From positions 1-24,210 of the forward strand of contig SUVZ01000009.1 in the NCBI GenBank assembly GCA_015061765.1: DNA of 24,210 nucleotides, given 5' to 3'. Shown here piece after piece: positions 15,450 to 22,702 of the stretch. The stretch is from Lentisphaerota bacterium (GTDB lineage: Bacteria > Verrucomicrobiota > Kiritimatiellia > RFP12 > UBA1067). The notes below the pieces were generated by a model. That model worked only from the letters and a program-made list of their open reading frames with translations, searched no databases and was not told the origin of the DNA. Both the position numbers and the translations under genes were made by a program. How positions within the stretch are numbered: the stretch's first letter is position 1; every line of letters starts with the position of its first letter.

Positions 15450-16150
15450 ATGCATGTGACTGCGTCTGAAATGAAGCGTTCCGTGTGCGCTATCTGCCGC
15501 CGATTCGGGATTAGTAGGGCCGCGTTCTACAAGGCTACCAAAGCTCGTTCCCGCAAGGAAATCAACGAAGAGTTGATTCTCGCCCTTGTGCGTCCAAGCA
15601 AGATCCGTCTCTCATACCATCATCAAACCTCGTCAAGGACAAAGAAATCACGGCGCCAGACCAAGCACTTTGCTCGGATATCACATACATCTATACCGAG
15701 GAGGGTTTCGTCTATCTGTCGCTGGTGATGGATATGTTCGCAAAGGACATCGTCGGCTGGGCGATGAGCGACACGTTAGAGACCGAGTCGGGACCGCTTG
15801 CAGCACTGAAGATGGCAGCGAAGGCAGTCGGCGCAGGCAAAGAGGTCGTGGCGCATTCCGACAGAGGATGTCAGTACGGCTCACACGTATATCGTGCGTT
15901 ACTGGACGATCTTGGATGGAAATCGAGTATGACAGAGGAACTGCACTGCTACGAAAATGGCATGGCAGAGCGGCTCAACGGCATCCTTAAAGGCGAGTAC
16001 TTCCTTGATCGGCACTTCAAGACGAGGGGCGAGGCGCGTAAAGCGGTTAAGGAGGCTATCTGGATTTACAACCATCGTCGTCTGCATGAAAAGTTGAACT
16101 ACAAGACTCCGGTTGAATTCCGTGCCGAGTGGTTCAAGGAGACTGCCTGA
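15450..16150 (+). pseudogene. IS3-type transposase (orfB, DDE/rve) with internal deletion and frame change
   Basis: The frame from ATG 15450 gives the usual HTH_21 start (CAICRRFGISRAAFYKATK). After about 15600 the homology moves to another frame, with SNLVKDKEITAPDQ leading into the integrase core: first Asp in CSDITYIY, second in HSDRGCQYGS, and the Glu in YENGMAERLNG. About 60-80 residues normally lying between these parts are missing, so a full transposase cannot be made, although the DDE core from roughly 15620 to the TGA at 16150 is intact. A GTG at 15725 would give only a 141-residue fragment lacking the first Asp. Confidence 0.85.
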
Positions 16151-16170
16151 TGACCGTCAGAAAGGATTTC

Positions 16171-16250
16171 ATGCTGTGCCCCACGGGGCGTAGGCTCGCC
16201 GCTACGCGGCGCCCCTTCGGGGACGCCCATCGCCCCGTGGGGCACAGCAT
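16171..16250. repeat. 80-bp palindromic element with two inner hairpins
   Basis: Twenty bases at 16171-16190 (starting ATGCTGTGCCCC) are exactly inverted at 16231-16250. The 40-nt interior holds two hairpins, CGCCGC-TAC-GCGGCG (16197-16211) and CCCC-TTC-GGGG (16212-16222), so the single strand would fold as a three-way junction. There is no T-run. It could be a REP/MITE-like unit or the structured end of the IS. Confidence 0.8.
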
Positions 16251-16251
16251 A

Positions 16252-16270
16252 GGGACGAGAACATCGTCCC
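16252..16270. repeat. Small hairpin next to the 80-bp palindrome
   Basis: GGGACGA and TCGTCCC form a perfect 7-bp stem with loop GAACA, one base after the large palindrome. It is not followed by a T-tract. Confidence 0.5.
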
Positions 16271-16449
16271 ATTATCAGGCAACACAACACAAAACAAAGT
16301 GTCAACTTTAAGCGGGGACTTGAAGTAGGACGTGTAAGACAAGTGTGACGCGTGTGACCTTTCAGGAATCGGCAATGCGCAAAGCGCCTTATCGAGGCAC
16401 TTGCAAAACACGGCGAATTCCGTAGGGCAAACCTTGAAAACCTTTGGAT
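16271..16449. other. IS flank and short coding-like remnant
   Basis: After the IS end there is a GTGTGAC direct repeat (16343-16357). A short open plus-strand frame reads RLIEALAKHGEFRRANLENL, which looks like a gene fragment but matches nothing I can name. It runs into the 3' end of the opposite-strand ATPase gene. Confidence 0.3.
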
Positions 16450-17748
16450 TTATCTCTCGACGATTTCTTTGTTGAGCAAGAAGGGGATAACACCTACATG
16501 AATCACGCCGCTTTCATCCTTCCATGGATCCTGATAATCTCCGGTGATGATAATTTTCTTAAATGAATCACCTGTTTTTTTAAGCGGTAAAATCTCCTGA
16601 TTGCGCTTTTCTTCTGTTTCCATTGCATAGGCAGACTGGATATAAACTCTCTCTCCGGGAAAATTCACTACGAAATCAACCTCATGATTCCTCTTCTCCC
16701 GTTTTCCTTCTTTTCGGGTTTCGATTTCTACGGTTCCAACATCAACGGAATAGCCTCTTGAACGTAATTCATTGAAAATGATATTTTCCATGATATGTGT
16801 TGGTTCCTGTTGCCGATAATCAAGCCGTGCATTGCGTAATCCGACGTCAACAGAATAGTATTTGCAAGGATAATCCATGTAATGGCGACCTTTTACATCC
16901 CATCGTTTAGCCTCTTCTATCAAATAGGCGGATTTGAGATATCCTAAATGGCGACGCACGACTTGATAGTCGGTTTTCAGTCCGAGAACAGTTTTCATGG
17001 AGTTCGTCAATTTAGACGGATTTGTCAAACTGCCTACCGCACTCATAACAAACTCACTTACATGATCGAGAATAACGGCATCAGCGAGCGAGGCATTCCG
17101 TTCAAGGATGTCTTTGAAGTAAACAGTTTTGAACAACTCCTGCAGATATGACTTTCGGTCGTTTCCTTCCGCATAGGCAAGTGCGCCCGGCATGCCGCCG
17201 TAAATCATGTAGTCCTTCCATGCTGCAAATTCATTTTTCCGCATCGCGGAGAAGTATTCCGCGAAAGTAAAAGGATTGACCCGAACGGAATCCGCACGTC
17301 CGCGGAACATTGTTGCCACATCCTCGGATAGAAAAGAAGAATTTGAGCCGGTGACAAATATGTCGGTATGCGCCCTTGCCTTCAGTTCATTGAGCGAACC
17401 GTAGATTGCTGTCTCTGCGCGCTTGCGTTCATTCTCGTTCATCCGTTCCGGTAATGCCATCTGTAATTCATCTATGAACACAAGAGCACGACCTCGGATA
17501 TGAGACAACGAGCGGGAAAGATATTCATGCAGAGCGGTCGGGCAGCGAAGATGCTCGTTTTTCTTCAACTCAAGAGAAATTGACACGATTCGATTCGGGT
17601 CAAGACCATCCTTTGCAATACGGCGCTTCAGCAGTTTGTTCAGAAGAAAACTTTTGCCGCACCGGCGTATGCCGGTGATGACCTTTATATTCCCGTTGCC
17701 CATCAGGCGAACAAGACGATTAACGTATTCATCCCTCTTGACAATCAT
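16450..17748 (-). CDS. AAA-family ATPase with DUF4143 C-terminal domain
   Basis: A 432-residue protein of the AAA_14/DUF4143 type. Walker A is GIRRCGKS (26-33), Walker B ALVFIDELQ with Asp93-Glu94, and the sensor region is FVTGSNSSFL. The C-terminal half (after about 200) is the DUF4143 fold with PD-(D/E)XK-like elements around NHEVDFVV. These solitary ATPases are widespread in anaerobes; their function is not established. The start ATG 17748 has GGAGGA a few bases upstream. It has its own promoter and palindromic operator, looks lower in GC than its flanks, and sits opposite to its neighbours, which suggests horizontal acquisition. Confidence 0.85.
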   Translation of the reverse strand: MIVKRDEYVNRLVRLMGNGNIKVITGIRRCGKSFLLNKLLKRRIAKDGLDPNRIVSISLELKKNEHLRCPTALHEYLSRSLSHIRGRALVFIDELQMALPERMNENERKRAETAIYGSLNELKARAHTDIFVTGSNSSFLSEDVATMFRGRADSVRVNPFTFAEYFSAMRKNEFAAWKDYMIYGGMPGALAYAEGNDRKSYLQELFKTVYFKDILERNASLADAVILDHVSEFVMSAVGSLTNPSKLTNSMKTVLGLKTDYQVVRRHLGYLKSAYLIEEAKRWDVKGRHYMDYPCKYYSVDVGLRNARLDYRQQEPTHIMENIIFNELRSRGYSVDVGTVEIETRKEGKREKRNHEVDFVVNFPGERVYIQSAYAMETEEKRNQEILPLKKTGDSFKKIIITGDYQDPWKDESGVIHVGVIPFLLNKEIVER

Positions 17749-17764
17749 TCGTCCTCCAATTCTT

Positions 17765-17807
17765 AGGTGGATATCCACCTTACTTTTGTTTTCACGGGCA
17801 TATTATA
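17765..17807 (-). promoter_or_regulatory. Promoter and 16-bp palindromic operator of the ATPase gene
   Basis: On the minus strand TATAAT (17802-17807) has GCGACA 17 bp upstream as a partial -35 box. Between the expected start and the ribosome binding site lies the perfect palindrome AGGTGGATATCCACCT (17765-17780), positioned to block elongation or to fold over the leader. The binding protein is unknown. Confidence 0.55.
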
Positions 17808-17890
17808 CCATGTTTGGAACAAGTTGTCGCAAATGCCCGGAAATTGGAACTGGATTACTGCAATCACGGCAAATAACGCCAGGTTCCCCA

Positions 17891-17920
17891 TTGACAGTGA
17901 CGCTGCTGTTATGATACCAT
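17891..17920 (+). promoter_or_regulatory. Promoter candidate for the LA_2272-type gene and following genes
   Basis: A consensus TTGACA (17891-17896) is followed after 18 bp by TACCAT (17915-17920). The region is divergent from the ATPase gene. The -10 is imperfect, so the assignment is moderate. Confidence 0.45.
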
Positions 17921-18011
17921 GAGTGCCAATCAAAGAAAGGATTCTATCCCGCCTATGGGATTATGGGATAGCAATGAAAATCGATATAAAGAAACTGGGA
18001 GAATGAAATGA
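17919..18011 (+). CDS. Possible 30-residue leader ORF
   Basis: The frame from ATG 17919 (MSANQRKDSIPPMGL...) ends in TGA overlapping the ATG of the next gene (ATGA), which would allow translational coupling. It contains the inverted repeat CTATCCC/GGGATAG. There is no Shine-Dalgarno, and its ATG overlaps the candidate -10 box, so it would have to start elsewhere. Doubtful. Confidence 0.2.
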   Translation: MSANQRKDSIPPMGLWDSNENRYKETGRMK

Positions 18012-18391
18012 AAAAACTGTTTCTATCTGTTTCGATTCTTTGTGCATGCCTCACGCATGGCGCAGAAGCCGTTTTGAAAGCGGAAGGTAAGAATCCTCCC
18101 TCTCAATGCTTGAAGACATATACTCCACTGTCCATTAACATCATCACCCCCGTGGGGCTGCCGTGGGGATTTGATTGGGATGTGAAAGGACTTCAGGTCG
18201 GCGTATGGAATTGGATTGAGGATTTTGACGGCGTTCAAATCGGCGTTGTAAACACCACCGACTGCTTTCGTGGTCTTCAGATCGGCGGCATAAATGTGAC
18301 GCGCAAGATGTATGGCGTGCAGATTGGCTTTCTTAACGTGATTGAGGATAACGATGTACCGTTTTTCCCCGTTCTCAACTGGTATTTTTAA
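18008..18391 (+). CDS. LA_2272-type surface repeat protein, exported
   Basis: A 127-residue protein with a signal peptide (about 1-20, MKKLFLSVSILCACLTHGAEA). Three to four units of the pattern GLQVGVWN / GVQIGVVN / GLQIGGIN / GVQIGFLN follow, ending in a Phe-rich PFFPVLNWYF. This is the LA_2272-type surface-repeat signature, found in predicted outer-membrane or surface proteins; the function is not known. The repeats suggest a short beta-sheet structure. GGGAG lies about 9 nt before the ATG. It precedes a small lipoprotein by 6 nt and probably shares its transcript. Confidence 0.75.
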   Translation: MKKLFLSVSILCACLTHGAEAVLKAEGKNPPSQCLKTYTPLSINIITPVGLPWGFDWDVKGLQVGVWNWIEDFDGVQIGVVNTTDCFRGLQIGGINVTRKMYGVQIGFLNVIEDNDVPFFPVLNWYF

Positions 18392-18397
18392 CGCGAA

Positions 18398-18784
18398 ATG
18401 AATAGACACCTACAATATATACTATTTGCTGCATCCCTTATTCAGTTTGCTTCGGGGTGTCTTTTTGCTCCGTCTAAATATGGCGATAGCGGAGTGGCGC
18501 TTCCAGGGCTTACTCAATACGAGAGATATCTCAGAAACTGTCGGGAGCGTTACCCGATTTTGGAGGAATGCTGTCAGAAATGGGGCGAGCCTTCGGCTAT
18601 TCAGATTGGAAGCTCCGGCGGATATTTTGTATGGAAAGACAATCCAGAATGGGTCAAGGCTAAAACATTCGGGGCGTCTCTTATATACGGGCATCAAGAT
18701 TCTATCTTGGTGCGGAACGGATTAAGCCGGGGAACATTCTCGAAATCGAATTTGAAACGGAATAAAAGGAGGGAAATCAGATGA
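18398..18784 (+). CDS. Small predicted lipoprotein, family not recognised
   Basis: A 128-residue protein with a hydrophobic start ending in the lipobox QFASGC (Cys21), so it is predicted to be a lipoprotein. The middle contains a conserved-looking block (YERYLRNC, PILEECCQKWGEPSAI, GGYFVWKDNPEWV) and the C-terminus is very basic (SNLKRNKRREIR). I do not recognise the family. It lies 6 nt after the repeat protein and overlaps the next gene by 4 nt (ATGA), so it seems to belong to the envelope operon. Confidence 0.65.
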   Translation: MNRHLQYILFAASLIQFASGCLFAPSKYGDSGVALPGLTQYERYLRNCRERYPILEECCQKWGEPSAIQIGSSGGYFVWKDNPEWVKAKTFGASLIYGHQDSILVRNGLSRGTFSKSNLKRNKRREIR

Positions 18785-19896
18785 AACGGTTGACATTAAT
18801 GCTTGCAATGGCGAGCGCGGTGATTGGTTTTGCCCAGCAGACAACAACCACTACGGTTGTCAAAAATGTCACGACAACCGTAGTCGAATCGGTGTCCGTA
18901 GCGCAGCAGACCTCCGCTCAGCGCAAGATCGCGGTGTTCGTACAAAACCGTACGCGCGTTGTTGGAATGGATGATGAGGTTGACGGCGTGCGCGATCGCT
19001 TGACTGCGGCCTTGGCCGAAGTGGACGGGCTTGCGATCGTCGATTCGGCGCAGGTCGCGGACACGTTCCGCCGGTATAAGGTGACTGCCGCCGAAGAAAA
19101 AGCCGAGCTTATCGCCGGGGTTTTCTCCGGAGGTTCAGTGTCCCGCATCGCGAAGATGCTGGGATGCGACTACATAGCAGCGGCTACGATTGTCAATGCA
19201 AGTTCGATGAAGCGCAATCTGGGCGGGCGGCTGAACACTATCTTCACCCTGCGCATGACGCTTAAGGTTATGGATTCGACCGGCGCTAGCGTGGATGGAA
19301 TGCCGACATGGGTGCGTCAGTTGCCCATACTTGATGCCGCTGACGATCCAATGAACTACTACCAGATGCTTTTTGACCAGTGGGCGAGCGACATTACCAC
19401 GGCTGTTGCGCAAAAGGCTTCGCGCTGGCGCGTCCCTGCAGCCGCCGCGGACACAATGGTCGAGTTTCATGTCTCAACCACGATTGACAAGACTGTTGCC
19501 GAGCTTGAGAGTCAGACAAGAGGTGCGAAAGGCGAGCAGCTGCAGGAACTGCGTCGCGTGGTTGGCGGCGTGACCGTCGAACTTGATGGAGCTGTAATCG
19601 GTTCTACGCCCGGCTCGTTCCGCGCCGCATCGGGACTCCATCAGTTACGGGTTACTCGAGCATGGATGAAGCCATATGTGGCGACGGTTTCAATTTCGGA
19701 AGGGATGACGTTGGAGGTGGCCCTGGAGTTGAGCGACGAAGGTGTTCGGAAATGGGGTTCGATCGAGGCGATGCGAGCCGATCTTGCGAAACGCTATGCT
19801 GATGCCGCACGTGAGCGTGGTGTGCGCATTAATCTCGATACCTCGAAATGGCGCGATGTCGGGAATTCAGGCGTTCGAGTGTTGAAGGATAATTGA
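18781..19896 (+). CDS. CsgG/LpoB-like periplasmic protein with C-terminal PEGA domain
   Basis: A 371-residue exported protein: signal peptide 1-18 (ending GFA), then a Thr/Val-rich linker. A CsgG/TolB-N-like domain (about 45-215) contains KIAVFVQNRT, LAIVDSAQVADTFRRYKV and IAKMLGCDYIAAATIV. A PEGA domain (about 260-320, VTVELDGAVIGSTPGSF) follows; it is typically a surface or extracytoplasmic beta-module. There is no lipobox Cys. A strong AAGGAGGG precedes the ATG. The N-terminal fold is shared with LpoB, encoded three genes later. Its placement implies an accessory part in the same envelope assembly; exact role unknown. Confidence 0.7.
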   Translation: MKRLTLMLAMASAVIGFAQQTTTTTVVKNVTTTVVESVSVAQQTSAQRKIAVFVQNRTRVVGMDDEVDGVRDRLTAALAEVDGLAIVDSAQVADTFRRYKVTAAEEKAELIAGVFSGGSVSRIAKMLGCDYIAAATIVNASSMKRNLGGRLNTIFTLRMTLKVMDSTGASVDGMPTWVRQLPILDAADDPMNYYQMLFDQWASDITTAVAQKASRWRVPAAAADTMVEFHVSTTIDKTVAELESQTRGAKGEQLQELRRVVGGVTVELDGAVIGSTPGSFRAASGLHQLRVTRAWMKPYVATVSISEGMTLEVALELSDEGVRKWGSIEAMRADLAKRYADAARERGVRINLDTSKWRDVGNSGVRVLKDN

Positions 19897-19898
19897 TT

Positions 19899-21275
19899 AT
19901 GCGTTTCTGCGTGTTTTGCTCAGCAGCGTTGTGGATGATAGTCTGCGGGTGCGTTTCTGTCGATAGAGATGCACAGCGGGCTGTCGATGCGCTGCGATCG
20001 GGCAATAACGCGCAGGCAGAGGCATGGAGCACTGATCTTGCGGAAGACAGTTATTATTCGAAAAATCTCGGTGTCGTCGAGGCTGGGCGCGTGGCTATGC
20101 TTTCCGGTAGGTTCGCCGACGCTGTTCGGCGCTTCCGCTCGGCGATGGATTCAGCCGTCGACAGGACGGAATCCGAACCTAAGTTAAAGGCGGGAGACCT
20201 GGCCAATACGGCAATGTCATCCACGATAACCGACGACCGGACCCGTGAATATTACCTCCCGCCCTATGAACTGAACATGGCCATCGAGTACGGTATTCTC
20301 TCTCAGATTTTCACGGGGAAGCGCGAGGATGCGCTGGTCGATGCGCGTCTTGCGGTGTATGTGCAGGACTCGTTTGCCGGCCTCTACGGCGCGGATGCGA
20401 CGTCCGAGCCGGAAGGGATGACCGAACAGGCCCGCGGGTTGATCGAAGAGCAGAATGCCGCGCTGGAGTCCATGATCGCGGCGAGCCGGAACTCATGGGA
20501 GAATCCTCTTCTCTGGTGGCTTACGGGCGTTCTTTTCGAAGCGGACGGCGATCTTGAAGCGGCGTGGCAGAGTTATCGCAAAGCATCGGCCGTCAAGCCG
20601 GAGTGCGCAGTTTTCGCCAAGGATGCGGCGCGCGCCGAAGGCTCCGCCACGCCCCGCAGCGGCCGGTCCAAACTGATAGTCATGTACGAGCAGGATTTTG
20701 TTCCCGTCAGAGAATCGCTGAAAATTCCTGTTCCCGTCTATACCGGTTTTTCCATTGACATTCCGAAATATTCTACGACCACCCTTGCCGAGCGCGTTTC
20801 AGTTTCCGGCTGTGAACATGGCTGCGAGGCTGGTGTCGCCGTGGATGTGTGTTCGCTCGCGGCTCGCGATCTGAAAGAAAAACTGCCCGGCGTCATCGTG
20901 CGCAATCTCACCCGTGCCGCGGTTCAGGCGGGGGCGCAGGCGAGCGCAAACGCCGCCGGCAACAATTATGTGAAGCTGGCGGTCTTCGCCGGAAATATGG
21001 TGGTCTCTGCTATCCGCCGCGCCGATACGAGAAGTTGGGTCACACTGCCTGCTATGCAGCACATTTGGTGCGACAGCGACATGCCGCCCGGAGAGTACAG
21101 CCTTTGCGTCGGAGCGGATGGAAGTTCGATTCCGGTTAAGGTTTCGCTATCGCCCGGCGAAACACGTATAGTATGGATCGCCAAGACCGGCACCGTGTGG
21201 CATGGCGTGTCCGCATGCATCGGCGGAGCCGGTGCTCCGTTGCTGGATTTAAGTGGAAAGGAGATTAAAAAATGA
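19899..21275 (+). CDS. COG3014-type lipoprotein with TPR-like region
   Basis: A 458-residue predicted lipoprotein (lipobox MIVCGC, Cys18). Residues about 25-250 are helical and TPR-like (AQAEAWSTDLAEDSYY, YLPPYELNMAIEYGILSQIF, LLWWLTGVLFEADGDLEAAW). The later part has VMYEQDFVPVRESLKIPVPV, DTRSWVTLPAMQHIW and PPGEYSLCV, a pattern I associate with COG3014 proteins found beside lpoB and ycfL genes. The ATG at 19899 has GAAGGA at good spacing; an upstream TTG overlapping the previous stop is less likely. It overlaps the next gene by 4 nt. It probably acts at the outer membrane with the LpoB-like protein. Confidence 0.75.
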   Translation: MRFCVFCSAALWMIVCGCVSVDRDAQRAVDALRSGNNAQAEAWSTDLAEDSYYSKNLGVVEAGRVAMLSGRFADAVRRFRSAMDSAVDRTESEPKLKAGDLANTAMSSTITDDRTREYYLPPYELNMAIEYGILSQIFTGKREDALVDARLAVYVQDSFAGLYGADATSEPEGMTEQARGLIEEQNAALESMIAASRNSWENPLLWWLTGVLFEADGDLEAAWQSYRKASAVKPECAVFAKDAARAEGSATPRSGRSKLIVMYEQDFVPVRESLKIPVPVYTGFSIDIPKYSTTTLAERVSVSGCEHGCEAGVAVDVCSLAARDLKEKLPGVIVRNLTRAAVQAGAQASANAAGNNYVKLAVFAGNMVVSAIRRADTRSWVTLPAMQHIWCDSDMPPGEYSLCVGADGSSIPVKVSLSPGETRIVWIAKTGTVWHGVSACIGGAGAPLLDLSGKEIKK

Positions 21276-21679
21276 TGTTCAGAAATGTTCTTTTGGCCGC
21301 AGCTGCCGCCGTAGCGGCAGGGTGTGTCGAAACGGCCGGTACGCGAGTGAAGGTAGACACTCTCGCCGGTGAGGCAAGCGTCTATGAGGGCTCGACGAGG
21401 CTCTCCAATCGCGTGAAGGTTGTGCGTACGACCTATGACCAATATGACGGCATCAAGAAAGCGTCGGTGACGATCGAGTCTCTCACGCATCGCCGTCAGC
21501 GTCTTCAGGCACGCATGATCTGGTTGGACGCCGAAGGAACGGAGATAGATCCCGACGGCAAGCCGTTCAGGGCAATCATTCTTGACGGCAGGGATTCCTT
21601 CGTGTTCACCGGCGTTGCGCCTAATGCGAAGGCTGTTACGGCCAAGATGGTCATCCGCGAAACGGATACGGCCGAGTGA
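21272..21679 (+). CDS. YcfL-like (DUF1425) lipoprotein
   Basis: A 135-residue predicted lipoprotein (lipobox VAAGC, Cys18) followed by one beta-rich domain (VKVVRTTYDQYDGIKKASVT, LQARMIWLDAEGTEIDPDG, FVFTGVAPNAKAVTAKMVI). This is the layout of YcfL/DUF1425, a family usually encoded directly next to lpoB, as in E. coli. It overlaps the preceding stop as ATGA, with AAAGGAG about 6 nt before the start. Its role is unknown but it is very likely linked to LpoB function. Confidence 0.78.
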   Translation: MMFRNVLLAAAAAVAAGCVETAGTRVKVDTLAGEASVYEGSTRLSNRVKVVRTTYDQYDGIKKASVTIESLTHRRQRLQARMIWLDAEGTEIDPDGKPFRAIILDGRDSFVFTGVAPNAKAVTAKMVIRETDTAE

Positions 21680-21718
21680 ATCCAATAAAAGAGTTGAAAG
21701 CAGAAAGGGACCGAACAA

Positions 21719-22321
21719 ATGGTTAATATTATGAAGGTTGTTGTGATCGCTGCGATTGCGGCGGCGTTTTCGAGCGGATGCAGCACATCGATGGTTGCCA
21801 CCGAAACCCAACTGGATCGCAAGGCTATGACTGCCGCGCTAGAGCCGCAGGATGTGCGCAGGACAGTTGAGAAAATGGTTGATTCCATGCTGGCGGACCA
21901 GGAATTCATAGCTGAGATCGGAGGGAAGCGTCCCGTGCTGGACATCACAGGGATCAAGAACCGTTCATCCATGCATTTGGATATGCGTTCGATAACTTCG
22001 TCGATCCGTACGAAACTTCTGCGTTCGCGTCGCTTCAGATTTATGGACCGCTCTACGGCGGCTGATGATCTGCAGATCATGAACGATCAGGCTCTGAACG
22101 GAATGACCGACCAATCAAAGGCCGTCAAAATGGGGCGTCAGTCAGCTGCGCAGATGTATCTTTACGGAGAGCTCTCCGAGATGCGCCAGCATGTTGACGG
22201 GGTGACGGACCGCTATTATAAGTTTACGCTCAATCTCAAGGATATCGGTTCCGGCGAAATAGTGTGGAGTGATGAGCAGGAAATCCGCAAACAACAGGAG
22301 ACTTCCTTTTTTGGAATGTAA
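21719..22321 (+). CDS. lpoB: LpoB-like penicillin-binding protein activator, lipoprotein
   Basis: A 200-residue predicted outer-membrane lipoprotein (lipobox FSSGC, Cys21) of the LpoB family. In E. coli LpoB activates the peptidoglycan synthase PBP1B from the outer membrane. Family segments are PVLDITGIKNRSSMHLDM, SSIRTKLLRSRRFRFMDRS, MYLYGELSEM and YKFTLNLKDIGSGEIVWSDE. AAAGGGA lies 8 nt before the ATG. Its neighbours (YcfL-like and COG3014) are the expected partners, which strengthens the call. No PBP gene is in the window, so the target synthase is unknown. Confidence 0.85.
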   Translation: MVNIMKVVVIAAIAAAFSSGCSTSMVATETQLDRKAMTAALEPQDVRRTVEKMVDSMLADQEFIAEIGGKRPVLDITGIKNRSSMHLDMRSITSSIRTKLLRSRRFRFMDRSTAADDLQIMNDQALNGMTDQSKAVKMGRQSAAQMYLYGELSEMRQHVDGVTDRYYKFTLNLKDIGSGEIVWSDEQEIRKQQETSFFGM

Positions 22322-22352
22322 TATCCTGTAATGAAGAGTTGATGGTTTAAAT

Positions 22353-22644
22353 CTCGTGATTGGAGTTGAGTCGGCGCTGTCGACCTGGTGGATGCTTCAG
22401 GGTATGCTTTCAGGCGGCATGTTGGGTCTGTTCCTGCTTGGATGCGTGTCGAAACGTGTCACTTCTGCCCAGGCGGCGGTTGCGACTGTTGCTGGAATAG
22501 CGGTTGTGGCATGGGTGGTTCTTCCAATCGTCGTTCCATGCGAATCTTTCGATAGTATTTGGAACATCGACGCTTTTCTTTTCCGGTCTGGCATTTGCTT
22601 GCCTTATTAAAGACGGTGGCAAATGGGGGCGTGGAAATAAGTAA
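22353..22644 (+). pseudogene. Second, 5'-truncated copy of the symporter 3' end (direct repeat B)
   Basis: Bases 22353-22605 repeat 15094-15348 with about 6 substitutions and a 2-bp deletion near 22518. The deletion shifts the frame and ends it at 22610. Ignoring it, the symporter frame would continue past the repeat as IKDGGKWGRGNK to a TAA at 22642-22644, which looks like the native C-terminus lost from copy A. There is no start codon context; it is a fragment. Confidence 0.88.
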
Positions 22645-22666
22645 ATAGAAATTCATGTTCCCTTAC

Positions 22667-22697
22667 TTGATATTATACTCCTATGGGAGTATAATAT
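22667..22697 (+). promoter_or_regulatory. Promoter of the DUF3990/HTH module inside a 12+12-bp inverted repeat
   Basis: TTGATA (22667-22672), 17 bp, TATAAT (22690-22695): near-consensus. Overlapping it, ATATTATACTCC (22670-22681) is perfectly inverted at 22686-22697 with a 4-nt centre, so the dyad covers the promoter from the -35 to beyond the -10. This is the classic layout for autorepression by an antitoxin-type HTH protein, here the second gene. The -10 ends 7 nt before the ATG. Confidence 0.8.
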
Positions 22698-22702
22698 GCG
22701 GC

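Larger units (their letters stand above)
15416..16327 (+). mobile_element. Decayed IS3-family insertion sequence
   Basis: The element is defined by the orfB-type transposase remnant. Candidate terminal inverted repeats are TACTGCAAGTC (15416-15426) and the inverse of TACTTCAAGTC (16317-16327), 10 of 11 matching. No orfA and no target duplication are seen, and the ends are tentative: the shared 48-bp repeat extends outside the left one. Confidence 0.45.

Noticed and set aside
16202..16411. Minus-strand 69-codon frame covering the palindrome
   Set aside because: It is created by the GC-rich inverted repeat and has no start context.
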